Shown here one piece after another: positions 12,001 through 27,000 of a stretch of 64,000 nucleotides of DNA. The DNA lies in the NCBI GenBank assembly GCA_029948255.1, contig JALIZF010001907.1, forward strand, positions 688,001 through 752,000, written 5' to 3'. The notes beneath the pieces are model-generated. The model was not told where the DNA came from, made no database searches, and saw only the letters and a list, made by a program, of their open reading frames with translations. Made by a program: the position numbers and the translations under genes. This DNA comes from Telmatactis stephensoni. Taxonomy: Eukaryota; Cnidaria; Anthozoa; Actiniaria; Isophelliidae. Numbering within the stretch: the stretch's first letter is position 1; every line of letters begins with the position of its first letter.

Positions 12001-15000
12001 AAGAGGTAGGTAAGGTGTCAGTAAGAGGTTGGTAAGGTGTCAGTAAGTGGTTGGTAAGGTGTCAGTAAGTAGTTGGTAAGGTGTCAGTAAGAGGTTGGTA
12101 AGGTGTCAATAAGTGGTTAGTAAGGTGTCAGTAAGTGGTTGGTAAGGTGTCAGTAAGTGGTTGGTAAGGTGTCAGTAAATGGCTGGTAAAGTTTCAGCAA
12201 GAGGTTGATACATTTCATAATTTTGTCATAATACCTAATGACTGATATTATTATTACCTTTTGGTTATCGTGTCTGCTGTTTTTAGATAGTCTGAATTGG
12301 TCAGCATGCCAATAACACAGGGGATACCTCCACTCTTGAGAAAATTCAGCTGAAGAGAATCACAACATACAGTGATTGAGTATAAAGCTATACTGCATGC
12401 CATACTATATAATGATGATTATAGTTTTTGAAAGCAGAATTTACCTGGTAATCAAAGATCTGCTCTTGCAACATAGGGACAGCAGGCATTATTAATGCAT
12501 ACACTATCTGTTGTTGGAGAAAAATAACAAAATACCATGTACCTGATATTATTTATTCATAACCATTCATCATTCATCCATCTACCCATTCATCGATTCA
12601 ATGCCTAAACCTACATTGCATTCTTTCATCAACAGACTCATTCAATAATTCATATCCTCAGTATATTCAACTCTAACACCCCTTTTCAAACCATCAACTC
12701 CTCCATCCATCCAACACTTTTTACTAATCCATCCACCCATCAATCCAACACTTTTTACTCATTCACTTATCCATCCCTTCATTCATCTGTTCATTCATCT
12801 TGTTCATTCATCCATCCTGTCATTCAATTGTCCCTAACACCACATCATCATTTCACCAAGGCAAACATTAATCCATTCATCCTTACATATAAGTACACAT
12901 ATTTGTAATTGAAGGGTTCCATGTGAAAACGGCCTAAGTGACTTTTTGATGATATTTTTTCAATGGTATAAAATGTGATTAACTTTCCTATGCTGGAAAA
13001 ATTAATCTCAGGACATCCATCAAAAAGTGACTTAGGTCACTTTCACAGCGAACCCTTCAATTATTTAGCGTGGTTTTCCTTAACCCATGAAACAAAGTGT
13101 ACTACAATTAGAGTGTACTAGTCAGATAAATACAATAGGCAACAAAAGAATTAAAGTGAAGTAGTGCTAAATAAGCTAAAGTGTGTTTCATGGGTTTATG
13201 AAAACCACTTTATACATGTACTTCAACTAATCCTCTTGATAAATCCATCCATCCACTTACCTCTACATTATACAGAGCTTGCATGGGTGATTTAGTTAAA
13301 AATACATTTTCTAGATTTGGTTGTGCATCTTTGGATCCATGCTCAGCATGGTCACGACAGATGGCCTTTATCTGGTTCACAATATATGTATCTGTAGCAA
13401 AATATAGTGTAACAAAGGTTAATGCATGAAGGAGCTGTGTGAAAAGCAAAGAGTCCTCATTCCAGAAGAGGGTTTGCACTTACCCCCCCCCCCCCCCTCC
13501 CCCAAATTTACTTTTATACAGCTTATGCACCTCTATAACAGTCCAACAAGTTTGCCAAGCATTATGATAAATTCAGAATGATATAGTCTAGGGCTGCAAG
13601 ACCTACAATCAGCGCCAATTTCAATTGACACACTTTCGAAAAAATGGTCAAAACTCTACATTTATGAATTGTGACTTTTCTCCCCTCACCCCCTAAGCAA
13701 TGTTGTCCACTAGTCAGATTCCAGGGTGGGCGACCCTAGCAGGAGGGGGGAATGACTGAATTAAACAAACTTAGTTGCCACTGAGGACAAAATAATTTAG
13801 TAAGATAGGTCATTTTCTTCCACAAATGTGTAGGTAACTTGGCCAATGACTGACAATACCTACCTGATGGTATAAGGTCTAATAACTGCTGGACTCGTTC
13901 TCTTAATTCATGAATCTTGTGCTGGATACCATAATCAGCCAGTTGGATTAGAAACTGCAAGAACTGGTGTCTTTTTGACATGATCTGAGAGTAACCAAAC
14001 AAATGTCAATGATGTTTTATTAACCTATTTTCAAAAATAGTCTGATTTAGCAAACACATTTTGACATGAAACATGTAATTGTAAAAGAGGATGTTGCCTG
14101 CACTAACAAATTTTGTTCAGTGACCAGTGAAGAGGATATGAAAACAAGGGAAATGGCATCCTGAACAGAGCAATGCAAAATCATTGTGCAGTAGTATAAT
14201 ATATACAAATTTGATATATTTGTCATCTCACATCCCCTTCTTGCACCATGTCATGTTTGCAAAGTCAGTCTAATACTCATAACCATGATAATCAATACCA
14301 AGAGGTTTTAATTCAGTTATTCTCTTAGAAAGGGCACTAAATGGGAAATAAATAATGAATTCTCCTTACCACCCCAGGTAGACTATTCTCTGTGTCCAAG
14401 TTTGGTCCATCTAGAGCAGCAGCTGCTGACCCTGTTGAAGAGTCTGACGATGAGTCTGGTGATGATGGCATGGAGCTCTCTACTGGACCAATCTTTGCTG
14501 TTATTAGCTGGAAATAATGCAACAAATAAAGTTGATACACATGCATCTACAGACAGATTTTATAATACTATGCTGTACACTGTAGCAATGATATGATCCT
14601 GGCAGCTGACAATTTCAAACTGTGAATGAACATATCATAGCATGGACTTTTACATAGCCACATGAAAACTACTCTAATTAAATGTACTTACAGTTCTGTC
14701 TCTTAGAGGGACTTGGAACACTAATCTTCTATCGTCAGAAGGACAGAGAAGTTCACCATTTACATACAAATCCACTTTAGATGCCTGTGTTGATGGTTTA
14801 ACCCTAGAAAACAGAATGTAACTTGTATTACACACAAATCAAGTAATGTACATCTGCAGACAGCAGGAACAGCAAATTGTATTAAAGTATAAATTCTCCT
14901 AAATGTTTTCATTGTAATCAATATTGTTAGGCTAGGAGAATTTACAGGTGTGTACCTGCCAAGTATATGCCTTCTGATTGATGCAAGTGACTCATTTGTG

Positions 15001-18000
15001 TGTGACCAAATTTCAAATTCATCTCCTTGACGACCATGTGCAGGGAATCTTACTATTAATGACACATGTTTTCCTCGACAAGATCTAAACACACAAAAAA
15101 TATGAATTAAAATAATGCATGGGCAATATAGTGACTGCATCAAGCATACCACTGCTATCATCCCATATTATTACCCTATTTATTTAGTTAACAACAGATA
15201 GCAATAACACCACCAGAGATCAGTTTTTAGATGACTGGGAAAATGGCATAGCACAGCCACAGCTGGGATGTTTTTCTACCAACTGCTCTGACAGTCATGC
15301 CATTCGTACAGTCCATTTCACAACCACACAAAATCTGCTTTACTCCCATTTGTAACAACCAATATCAACATCAGTCATTACCATGACAACCAACACTAAT
15401 CAGCATCATTTGACAACTGTTGTTATGATTAACTCATTACATAACAATACAAATATGATTCATGAGATAGACAGTCTCATCTACGCTGTTTTTTCAGATA
15501 TTTAATGCAAGCATTTGGGTTCCAGACCCATCATCAGGGAATGATGTTACAAACGTTCTTCGATCTACAAATATACAAATAGAGCGGTTTTCGTATGAGT
15601 GGGAACCTTACCGCGCCGTACTGTGACTGTGTCAGTACCGTAATGTCTATAAAAACATTCGAGATTCCTGCCGTAATCGTACCGTGCAGTGACCGTGCAG
15701 TTTTCCCAGTAATACGAAATTTGCTCTATGATTTACCTTCCATGAGGGAGGATTGCTCGTTCTTCTAAGTGATCATCATCACACTCAGAAACATATTCCC
15801 TGAGTACGGTAAGACATCTGACAACCTTGATGGCTTCCCCTGCATGAGATGATGATTTACTGCCTTCAACTTTGTCATCATCTTCAGTACTGGAGAGTAA
15901 AACTTTGGCTGGTTCTTGGATGCGACTTGTACATGTCTGTATAAACTGATTGTGGATGTCAACCTAAAATAAAAAGTTGTATGATCATGAATGATCTCTT
16001 TACCACAGATCACAGATGCCTTTCTGTATCATCATCATCATCACCACCACCACCCCCCCCATCATCATCATCACCATCCTTTGTAATCACATCTTTGAGA
16101 TGAATAGTTTGCACCAGTCCCAAAAGGTTCCACTTCAAAGATGATTCACTGTGCAAATTCGTGTATAATCAAAATTGTGCATAGGAGCTAATAGGATGTG
16201 TAATCACCTGATTGGCACGAAGTTTTGGTCCTAAGTTTGTGAAGGTCTCTTTTATCAATTCAATTGCTCTGTTGGCAATCTCACTACTGCTGTGCAATAC
16301 AACCTGTAGTACAATAAACAGAAACAAAATTATTACAAGATCTATGTATGTTAAAATCATTTGATTAAGTGTTCTAGAATCAACAATCATCACTGTACAT
16401 TTTAAAGCCAGATATTATGTTCTAGAGCAAATAATCATTGTTCTCCAAACTCACCTGCCAAACATAGTCCATTCCTATTAGGTTCAAGTCTTCCATCATG
16501 TATGACCTCCGCTTTGTTACAAGTTTTCCTTCTTTAATATTTACACCACGGAAAAACCTTTCAAAGCATCTAGACAAAGAAAAGCACATGTAAATAAATT
16601 GTAGTTCAACTACTAGTCACCCTTAACTTTATTCTTGGTGGAGTATAGGAAAGGAGGTATGTTATTTGATTACCTTATACCGTTTTCTGTCAGGTACACA
16701 GGGTCTAACTTTAGGACATTGCCTTCAAAGAAAGATAAACTAATCTCTGGATCCAAGTCTGGTTCATCACCCATCAACTACAAAACAAATAATAGTGTTA
16801 AGGCCATTCTCCACTCATCACAGAAATTACTCGCAGTGAGCCAGCAAGTACTCGTTCGGAATAAAATCTATTGTTCAAAATTTCGCAGCGAGTAAAAATG
16901 ATTGCAGCAAAAGCTTTCTGTGATGAGCTTTACTTTAAAGTACATTTACAATGCATACTATATTGGTATTAAAATTGGATAGGATGATTCAAAATACCTT
17001 GGAGAACCATTTGAAACAACATTCTCGATCTGATGGAAATGCTGCCTTCTCAGCTAAACACTGCCAGACCTGCATAAACAACAAATTGAAATGAAATTGT
17101 AAATGTTTTCTAATGGTTTATGATTAACTGCAAGTTTTATATGTACAGTATATGTATACTGAGGATAATGGATTTAAATACCAAACATTTGATGTCATGA
17201 CAACAAGAACTTGGACAGTTTTTATCACAAATTACAGCCAAAATCATTGCATTGCAACCTGCAAATTAGACTAAGTTGTTTTGATTTCGTTCTTTTCTGT
17301 GACCTGCCTATTGTTAGATCGCAGAAGAGAACAAAATCAAACTGATCTTGGTGTGACTTGCAGGTCGCAATGCAATGATTTTGGCTGTAATAAAGTGCTT
17401 TTTAGAGTTACCAGTTTTGCTTGTGGTTCACATAGCCACAATTGACCATCTTTCAAAAGAAATCTGAAATGGCAAGTAAATTGAGTAAGAAATGGAAAAG
17501 AATAATAAATAATATTTATTTAATAATAATAAATAAATATTTATATATTGCCTTTTCTGGCAGCTCAATGGCACTTTACAATCCTAACTTTAATGCTAAT
17601 CCTATAAAATGGTAATCCTAATCCTTTAAAATGATGATAAAAATAATATCAAACTATTACTAAAAGAATAAACTGATCATAAATAACAAATTTTGTAAAA
17701 TCAAAGTTTTTCAATAAGATTTTTATTGTACATGTATTAGGAAGTACAGCAATTAATGGATGTATCCTTACTTTAAAAATGTTAATCTATCCTGGACTTG
17801 CTGGATGTGGTTGTAACGCCCATCAAGAACTAAATCCTGTGCCTCAACATTGGGTTTTCCTACAGAAAGAAGTCAAAAATAATTACTAGTTAAATTGTAT
17901 TTTTGTATAGTTTTCTTTGTTAAATTGTACTTTGTTCATAACATCGATCATTTCCTTTCCTTTCACTGGTTGAAACATAGTGTTTACCATTAATGTGTAC

Positions 18001-21000
18001 TCTATTTTATCTATAGACTTTGCCCTAAGGCAATCCCGAGTGTCTCACAAAGCCAAACTCTTTAACAAGACTCCTTTAAACAAATATACATAACATATAC
18101 AATGGATATGAAAAGATTAATTACCGGGGGGGGAATCCATTGTAAAAGGATCGGGTATGCTTGTTGTATCTCTTAGGGGCAAAACTCAGCAATTTGGTAT
18201 CTTTTAGGGTGATAAAATTGAAGTTTAGAGTTTTAGCATTTCCTGGTCTCTCTTAGGGTATCAAAAGAGCCCATTGCTTATTTTCTTGTTCTCAAATGCA
18301 TGAAATTTGCCAAACAAAAGCATGTCAACCATTCAATTTTATGTTCATCATAATAATGTTCATTAGCTTGTTATCGCTGATATCTCTTAGGGATTAAAAG
18401 TCGTCCAGGCACGCCCTTCTTAAAAGACTTCCGGTATCTTTTAGGAGCATTTTTTTTAAATTTTCCAACGAGCATACCCGATCCTTTTACAATGGAGTCC
18501 CCCCTTCCCTCTCGGGATTAATTAATTGCAGTGAAATCACGAAGCAATTACCTTGTAGGATCGTATGTACTTTATCCATGTACTTTGCTAGATTATCAGC
18601 CACCAGGTTAACCAGTGAGTGAGTTTGTTGTAGTTTATTTATCACTTCATGTCGGTAGAAGACATGCGGGTTTCTTTGTACATGTGAGTAATTTTGGGGG
18701 GCCTACATTGACAATAAATAATTTAGTTAGCTTGGCTTGACTACTATATTTTTATTTTACTCGTTTTAGTTCCACCCCCAATTAAGTGCCGCCCTCAATT
18801 AAACGCCGCATTTAAGGGCAAAATGATGAATTGAGTGCCACATTTGTTCACACAGTGTGGCAATTATTCATTCAAAAAGCCTTCCTATCAGACTGTCATC
18901 TTGAATAAGGAAAATCAAGTACAGTATAACTCAGCATTGAAATTGTGTAAATAATAGAGGTTTTGTACATTTGAAGCATGTTAATAGTGTTGTTAACATT
19001 TGCTTTTCTTATCACAACATTAACATGAGCCTTGTGATTTCTTAATAAATGCCGCCCCCAAATTAGTGCCACATCAGAAACCCAAAATATTAATAAGTGC
19101 CAGTGGCACTAAAACGAGTAAATACAGTATATCGTAACAGAGGTTGCCCCATATTTGGGCTATTTTCAGATCACCAGCACTTCTATGCACTGGAAATTTT
19201 CAACATTTCCTGTACATTTGCTACTAGTGTAAGCTGAATTCATTTGAATCAAATTCTAAAAGTCCAAATGCCAATCAAATTTATCTGCCAAAGGTTTTTA
19301 TTAGAGCTTTGAGTCTAAATCTCCTAGGTATGCTCTCCAGTCAACACCTAAAAAATTTAAACCAAGAAGTTCACGAGAAATAATTCAGCTTGGCTGAGAA
19401 ACTCAGGAAAAAATCTTGCTAGATCTCTCTCGTTCCACCAATATATACATTGTACACTTTCTAGCTGTTAAACTCACACAGCAATGATAACAATACAATT
19501 ATATACATTTGGTGATTCCACTGTAAAAGAGAGGAAGAGAGTAATTTCTTACCTCATAAAACAGCATACAAATCTCTTTGATGTGTTTAAGGGCAGGCAA
19601 CACCCAGGTGTCATTTCGTAGTTCCTCAACACACCTATCTATCCACTGGGTCTTTTGGGAATCACGATCCTGCAATTGTAATTATTGTATTACTAGACTA
19701 ACCAAACCACTAGTTTGACATTTCTCTAATCATCAATGCCATTTTAAAAATCTTTTCATAAAGCCTTGAATATCTTTGTCACCTCCTTGGAACGTGAACA
19801 CATCAGGGTCATGCCAAAGCCCCTTCAGATTGCACTGTATCTCTCACTAATCAGGTTTCTCTATTAAGGTCATGGTATTTAAAGTTCTATGACATGTGAA
19901 GAGTTCAGTGCAAGAACAGCATAAGTGATCTCTGATCAAAGTCAATATTCTCCTAAAAGGTATTTCAATTCCACAAGGAGAACCTAGAATTTGATCAGAG
20001 AGAGAAATTAGTCTGTTTTTGCAGTGACCTCTTCATTTGCACACTTCATTTTGACCTTATCGTCTATGATAGCTTTGTCTGTACCTGTACCTGGGAGCAA
20101 CTGTAATCCAATATTTTAATGTGTGCACTCAAAGCAAGGTCCATAATGTCAGTTGGCACATCATCACTGTGAGTTAAACTCCATAACAAGCCTAGCACCT
20201 ACATCATCATAAAACAACACATTAGTAAGCTTGATTTTCACGTGAACTCTACCATGGCTGTGATAGCTACAATTGCTGAGAAATGTGTTTAGCAACTGTA
20301 GTGATCATATTGAAACTCATTGAGATAGAACACTGCAAAACATCCCTGTGATTGATAGCTAGTATGGTTTCAGTACAATCACTGTGATTGCTGAACAAAC
20401 CTTCGTCAATCATAGCAATCACAGAAATCATAAGAAACAAATCTTAGGGATTCTTGCAACACCATTGACACAACTGTGTTCTCCAGAAGCAGCCAGCTTT
20501 TTTGCAAACTACAATTGTCTCAAGCAACAGCTAGTTTTGTTGGAAAAATTACACTTCTGTACATGTTCATTCCCTTGGTACACTCTAAGTATAGACTTAA
20601 AAACTTCAATTTTAGGCTGAAATTTCTGGAGGACACTGCAAATTGTTTGTAATTCAGTTTTAATGGTAACATATCAGAGTTTAATGTTATTTGTTCCAAC
20701 CTTGTGTGCCATGACACCTTCCTTGTCATCTTCTGCAAGTCTTCTGATCAGTTCTAGTAGTTTCTCCCTTTGCTTCTTGGTTGCATTAGTCCAGCTCTCC
20801 TGCAATATCAAATGTTACATATACTTCAATATTACATGCAGCTAATTTTTTAAGCAGGGGGGAGGGGGTCATGCAGTGTTTTTAGAAACCTTTAACTTGT
20901 GTTCTGTCTCTGTTGTGTTTTTGAACTAAGATGGTACCATCCAAAAAGTTTTCCCAAAGGAATCTTAAGAAAATATTTCATCTTAAATTTGGTGTCATTT

Positions 21001-24000
21001 TTTTATCTCATTCATCTTATAAACTGAAACTTTGCATTTGAACTAATAACGAGGTGCTCTTTCTATTTTTGGAGTTCATTTTGACGGTGCTGCTTGATTA
21101 TGAGAGATAAGGTCACATAACCTGTTAGTGCATATCACCTATTACCTTGGAGGGCAAAGGGCTTAAGACATCAATAATACTAAGACATTGTACCTGAAAA
21201 CAGGAGAAGAGGTGGTCCAACTGTTCTGCTGAAAAATCCCATGCCAACTTGGCCAACAAGTCATGAATGTTTTTAACAATGGCATCATGTTTTCCAATCT
21301 GCAGTGGTTATGCATAATTATTATACAAACGTACAAATGAATAATTGTACTTCTTTGTGGAAATTTTACATACAAAACAAAGTAGCTATATAAAGTATAA
21401 GATAAAGCACTCTAGTACCAAACTAACCTGAGCTGCCCATATACTATCCAGGTCATTTAAAGACAAAGCTTTCTCTTTTATGATAAAACGAATTATTTTT
21501 TCTAGCTTTTCTACATACTGAAATAAAAGTACAATAGGGGAATCTGTTACACAACCATCATGTACAGAGTATATTGTCATCACCATAATCATAATATTTA
21601 TCAAAATATTATCATCAGCATCATCTCATAAAAATTTTATTGGGTCTGTGCAATAATACTTGTATGTACATGTACAATTCCAATTCTGATCATCGCCTTT
21701 GATCAAAATTTAGTTTCTCCTATAGCGTACAAAGACCAAAGAGGAGAACATAGAGGTCATTCTTGGATAGACCCCTCCAATTACTGATCGCAGTATGTCA
21801 ATTTGAGCACATTTATCACCTACCTGAGGTTGATGAAGATTGTCTTTGAGAACTATAGAAAGAACATTATTTTTTTCAATCCATTCCTAAAAAATAACAA
21901 ATTTTGTGTCAACCATTTATGTGAAATGATTATTTCATTAACTAATGAGCTTTTATCATGTAATTCCAAAAGTCACAGTACAGAAATATAATTGCCATAA
22001 CCTGAAAGAGCACGTCAAAATTAGTAAAACTGTGAAGTTTGAATGAAGTAACTTTCAAACTCACGAAGATATGAATTTTCCGAAATCGAAATTTTGTATG
22101 AAAACATTTGCTGGTAGGCAAGAGATGCCTACCAGCAAACTAAGGTTTTCTTACAAATTCACACTTTTCAAAAATTCATATTCTCGCGAATTTTGGATTT
22201 AATTCCTTCAAACTTCATTGTTTTGCTAATTTTAACATGCTCTTTCCAGCTATGGTAATTCTTTTTCTGTTTCACGAATTTAAAAATACCTGATAAAAGC
22301 TCATTAATAAATCAATAATTTATTAATAATTATTAATACTTACAGCCATTCTTTCTGCAGTTAGCCATTCCTTTTCATCAATAGCAGCATGTGGATGGGT
22401 ATAGTAAGACACACTAGATATAACTTTATTGATCTAAAAAATACAATAATAATAATAATAATAATATAATGTGCTTGTATAGCGCTTATACAAAAGTTCT
22501 AAGCGCTTTAACACAAAAAATGATAAAATTAAAACTATAATATGAATGCAAATTGGAGTTAAAAATAATTAGTTTTCTTATTATTATGAATACAATACCT
22601 CGTTTAAGGCATTCATCTTTCCATTAAATGAAGATATTTGTAATAATCTATAGATCAAAACAAAGTTGATTAGTAATTATATTTATTGTGCAGAAAATAT
22701 CTAAATGTAAAAAGGAAGAACAATCATAAAAAATATTTGTAGACAATTTATTTATATATTATAATTTATTCCTAATTTACTCTTTAATACCATACCTAAG
22801 AATCATTTTTAGTCTGAAGATTTCTAGCTGTTTACGAATGTCTTCTCGGTTGGTTATTCTTGACCCAAGTTTTTTCAATGCCTTTGGAAAGATCAAAATA
22901 CATGTATACCAGTTCAATCCACCTCCTTTAGAATCCACACAGGAAAACATTATTTTACCGTAGTATATTATACACTGTAGTGAAATTAATGACTTCTAAA
23001 CTGAGACACATTGTATTTGTACAATGTACAAATAAAGATACAATATACAATCCATGCTGCCAGTCCACAAGTACAATAGTTAAGCAATATAAAACGCGCG
23101 TGCATGTCTCTGTACTGTGATATAAACACGATGGAAGATGTGGAGCAAGAGAAAAGCAAGAATAGGAACACGAGGCGTAGCCAAGTGTTTCTCTTGCTTT
23201 TCGAGTGCTCTACATCTTCCAGAGCGTTTATATCACAGTACAGAGACATAAGCAATCGTTTTATATTGCTTTTATAAAATATTTTCGACATTTTTTGAGC
23301 AAGCCATGTCTCTGTCCTCTGATATAAACATGGTAGCCAGCCAATCAGCGTGCGCGTTATATCTCAAATATTAATAATTGTATATATAATCTTATTTCCT
23401 ACTCACTTTAATAACAGAAGAAAGAGCATCATTCTTGGCTTCATTTTTAGCTTCTTTTTTGAGCTCATCATCTGACAAACCTTCTAAGAATACTGGGACA
23501 AATTCCTGTTTGAAAGAAAATTGTGCTACTTAGGACAAGTTTGATCATTAGATATGATTCCATGATAACTTTACTTACTATAATTGGTAGAAAGTACTTC
23601 TCCACTGTTTGTGTGGTCAGCACTTCAGCACAATATCCAAAGGGTCTAAATATACCCAAAACAGCAATTAGCCCTCACAAAATTATAATCAATAAAGCAA
23701 CAGGTGTAAAAACAACCATCAAATGACTCAGCTATTAATCAACTAAACTTAAAAGAGTCACAATATGAGTACAATATTTTGACTTTATTATTGGTACATA
23801 TTACTGGATAGCAGTTAAAACAAGTTTCAGAACCCTGGTTTCAGACAAGTGCTTAATACATGGACATGTTTCTGTATTGTAACTTCTAGTCAGTAGATTA
23901 ACAAAGTACATGATGAATGCATTAATACTTCACAAAGATCTTGTGACAAAAACTAGTATGGCTACCACACCCAAAACATAGAACCTCAAATAGTATGTGT

Positions 24001-27000
24001 CTAACATAGTCATAATAAAGCATGGTCTTGCTGTACCATGAGGTTTTCCAATTTTAGACAAAACTGTTGTATACATGCTACTTACTTTAGTAATGCTGAT
24101 AATAGAGGAACATTTAAGTTTTCTTTGCTACAAATTCGATCTCTTAGGACAGTGAAACCATTTAAGAAACCAAACTTGTTGACCAGATCAACCAGCCAGC
24201 CCTTTAATGATGAAATAAACATTCCAATATTGAATACACCATGTGCAATGTACAGTATATGTTGTAGTTTGAAATTATTTGAGGTTTGATGAAATTATTT
24301 GAGGTTTGAAAATGTTTGACTCTGTTGATTTCTATTTTTGCCCTGGGTGCAAGTTGGTTGAAGGGCAATTATCACCAACCCAAGGGTTTAATATCTAAAG
24401 GAACCACTGATTTTCACCCAGAATTAATACTTCCCCTCCCCCCACCCCCACCACTCCCTTTCAAACAATAAAGCCATAGACTTTGATGAGGATTGTCAGA
24501 CGATGAAAACCTAATAATAATCAAACTAGTTTTCAATACCAACTTTAAATTTACCAAAAGTAATTTTAAACAATAAATACCATATGGTATAATGTTAATG
24601 CATCTAGCTAACAGCAACAGTGGGCAGCCTCAATATACTTTGTACTATCAGTTTCAGTTTCAGTTTCAGTTTCATTTTATTTGCACTTTTCGAAGTAATA
24701 AGATTTTTTTACATAACACATACATAAAAATATACAACCTAAATGTATATATACAAAAAGGATTTGGTAAATGTTTGTCCCATAGAAACTTGAATAGGCT
24801 ATCAAAAATTCCAGACATCCTATCCCATTACATAATGCCAGACATTTCATATTTACAAAGAGTCTATATCATACCTTAGGAGGCCCAGTTTCAGGAGATT
24901 TTGCATATAATTCAGAAGGATTTTCAGATGTTTGACTTGTAGAGGAAGCAGTTTTGGGACATGGTCTCTGATGGTCTTGCTCCATTATAGTCATTAAATC
25001 TATCAAAATCAGTTACATTACATGTACATAAATAAAGTGTAAAATTCAGTGGTCAAATGACACAATCTTCAATAATCAATACCAACTTCAAACCTTGGGG
25101 AGAGATGAACTCTGACATATTTTGGACAGGCACTTTCATTCAATTTGGTATTTTAGGGGACCCATGGTCAAACACTTTAATTTACTTTTACTTTTGTACT
25201 TTTACTGAAACGGGTACCAGATTGAGATTTTCTTTGTTTTGTTGTTGTTGTATGTTTTAGTTGTAAAAAATGGCTCGAGTCATGCCAATTGTGGTACCTT
25301 TTGGGGTGAAAAAGATGATCATTCCTGACCAAAATGTATGGGAATTACCCTCCCCTCCCCTCCCCCAACACACACACACCTTCCCCCAGCTCCAAACCAA
25401 TGCCCTTCACCATTCGATATTCAGTTGAAATATGCTCTTAACAGACACCTCCCATATCAGCACAGTCAAACCAGCCCATACCAACTATTAGGATCAAGTT
25501 TGACTTAGTTGGTTAGTCCTCATCCTTGTAAATGAGAGGTCCTTTTCCCAGTGACCTTATATACTTGTTTTGACCTCTTTCTAATCCATGTTGCTTGATC
25601 AGCTGTCATTCACTCACATTCACTATGATCGATGTCATATTTGATAATTGGGGTCCCGCCCCTAGCATGACATCTAGTGTATAACCCATAAAAAGGAGCA
25701 TCGATTGAGGTAATAGATCAAACACAAGTACAAGTGTTTCATCAATGTATCAAAACACCGAGAAGTGGGTTGAAAAAATGAGGCATAGCCAAGTTTCGCT
25801 GATGAAATGCAAGGATGAGTGTTTGATCTAGCCTCTCAAATTCATGGATAATTATTGGATTATAAATTCAAAGCAAAAGTTGGTTAATTTATGCAAGTGT
25901 TCAATCAGCAAGACACTGTCACGGTAGTGACTTTTCTTTGTTTTATACTCATTAATTATTCATGAATTTGAGAAAAAAGAGGTAAAGTGTGCACTGTCGC
26001 CCTCAAGTTTATCAGTTAATCTTGAATTTGACTGTCATCATTATTGACATAGAGAGGTTACCTTAACCTTATTCCAATACTAGAGTGGTTTTCCTATGAG
26101 TGGGAAACTGACTGTACCGTACCATGACCGTGTCAGTACCATAATGTCGACAAAAACATTCGAAATCGCTGCCGTAACTTTACCCTGCACTGACCGTAAC
26201 TGTTACGGCCAGTTTCCCACTCATACGAAAAGTGCTCTATGAGTTCACTATACACCAAGTACACATACAAGTATAAAGTCAAAATATGAAGTGTCCTGTA
26301 CCTTGACAGAGGATTAAATACTAGTGACAGCAAGTCTAACAAAGGGAACCAGTCTTGAGACAGTTTGACCACACAAAGCTCTATTAACTTTTCTGTGTTC
26401 TTTAGGATACATTTCTAGAAAGCATACCAACACAAGTTAAGTAAAGGTGATGTTACACTAGTCGATTTGCAACAATGATTTTTCACTCAACACTTGGTCA
26501 ATTTGATAATTTTGTGTTAAAAGTTTTAAAATTTCATATCAATCATTTGTAACTTATTCACTAAGCAAAAATGTTGCTAAAACTGTTGCATTTTGTATTT
26601 TCCACAGCATAAACATTACAGACAATATTTGTTGCGTGAAAAATCGTTGTTGCGAATAGACCCGTATAACATCACCTTAAGTCACTTAAGCTGTTTTTAA
26701 GGGTATCCCTTTAATTATCCCATGTTCCACTTAGGTACCAGACTTTTACAGTTATAAAAAATTGTTTTGCTCTCAGTCAATCTAATAGACAATTTTCAAA
26801 CATAACAGGCTTGTAATGGATTATCAATAAGGAATAGTGGCCATTCATGGGAATGAGGCTATAAAGGCCTCTTCATCAGAAAACAAGCATGGCGACAACT
26901 TGTATAACTGTCAAAGATAATTTATTTATTTCCATTTGAGATAACTTTTCTCTGTGTTTTTACAGGATATATTTAGACTCATTTGATGCCATGTTAATCT

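Noticed and set aside
11357..12208. CRISPR-like or antisense splice-donor array
   Set aside because: Repeats are contiguous with no spacers, and the gtaagt lies on the strand opposite to the gene. It is a minisatellite.
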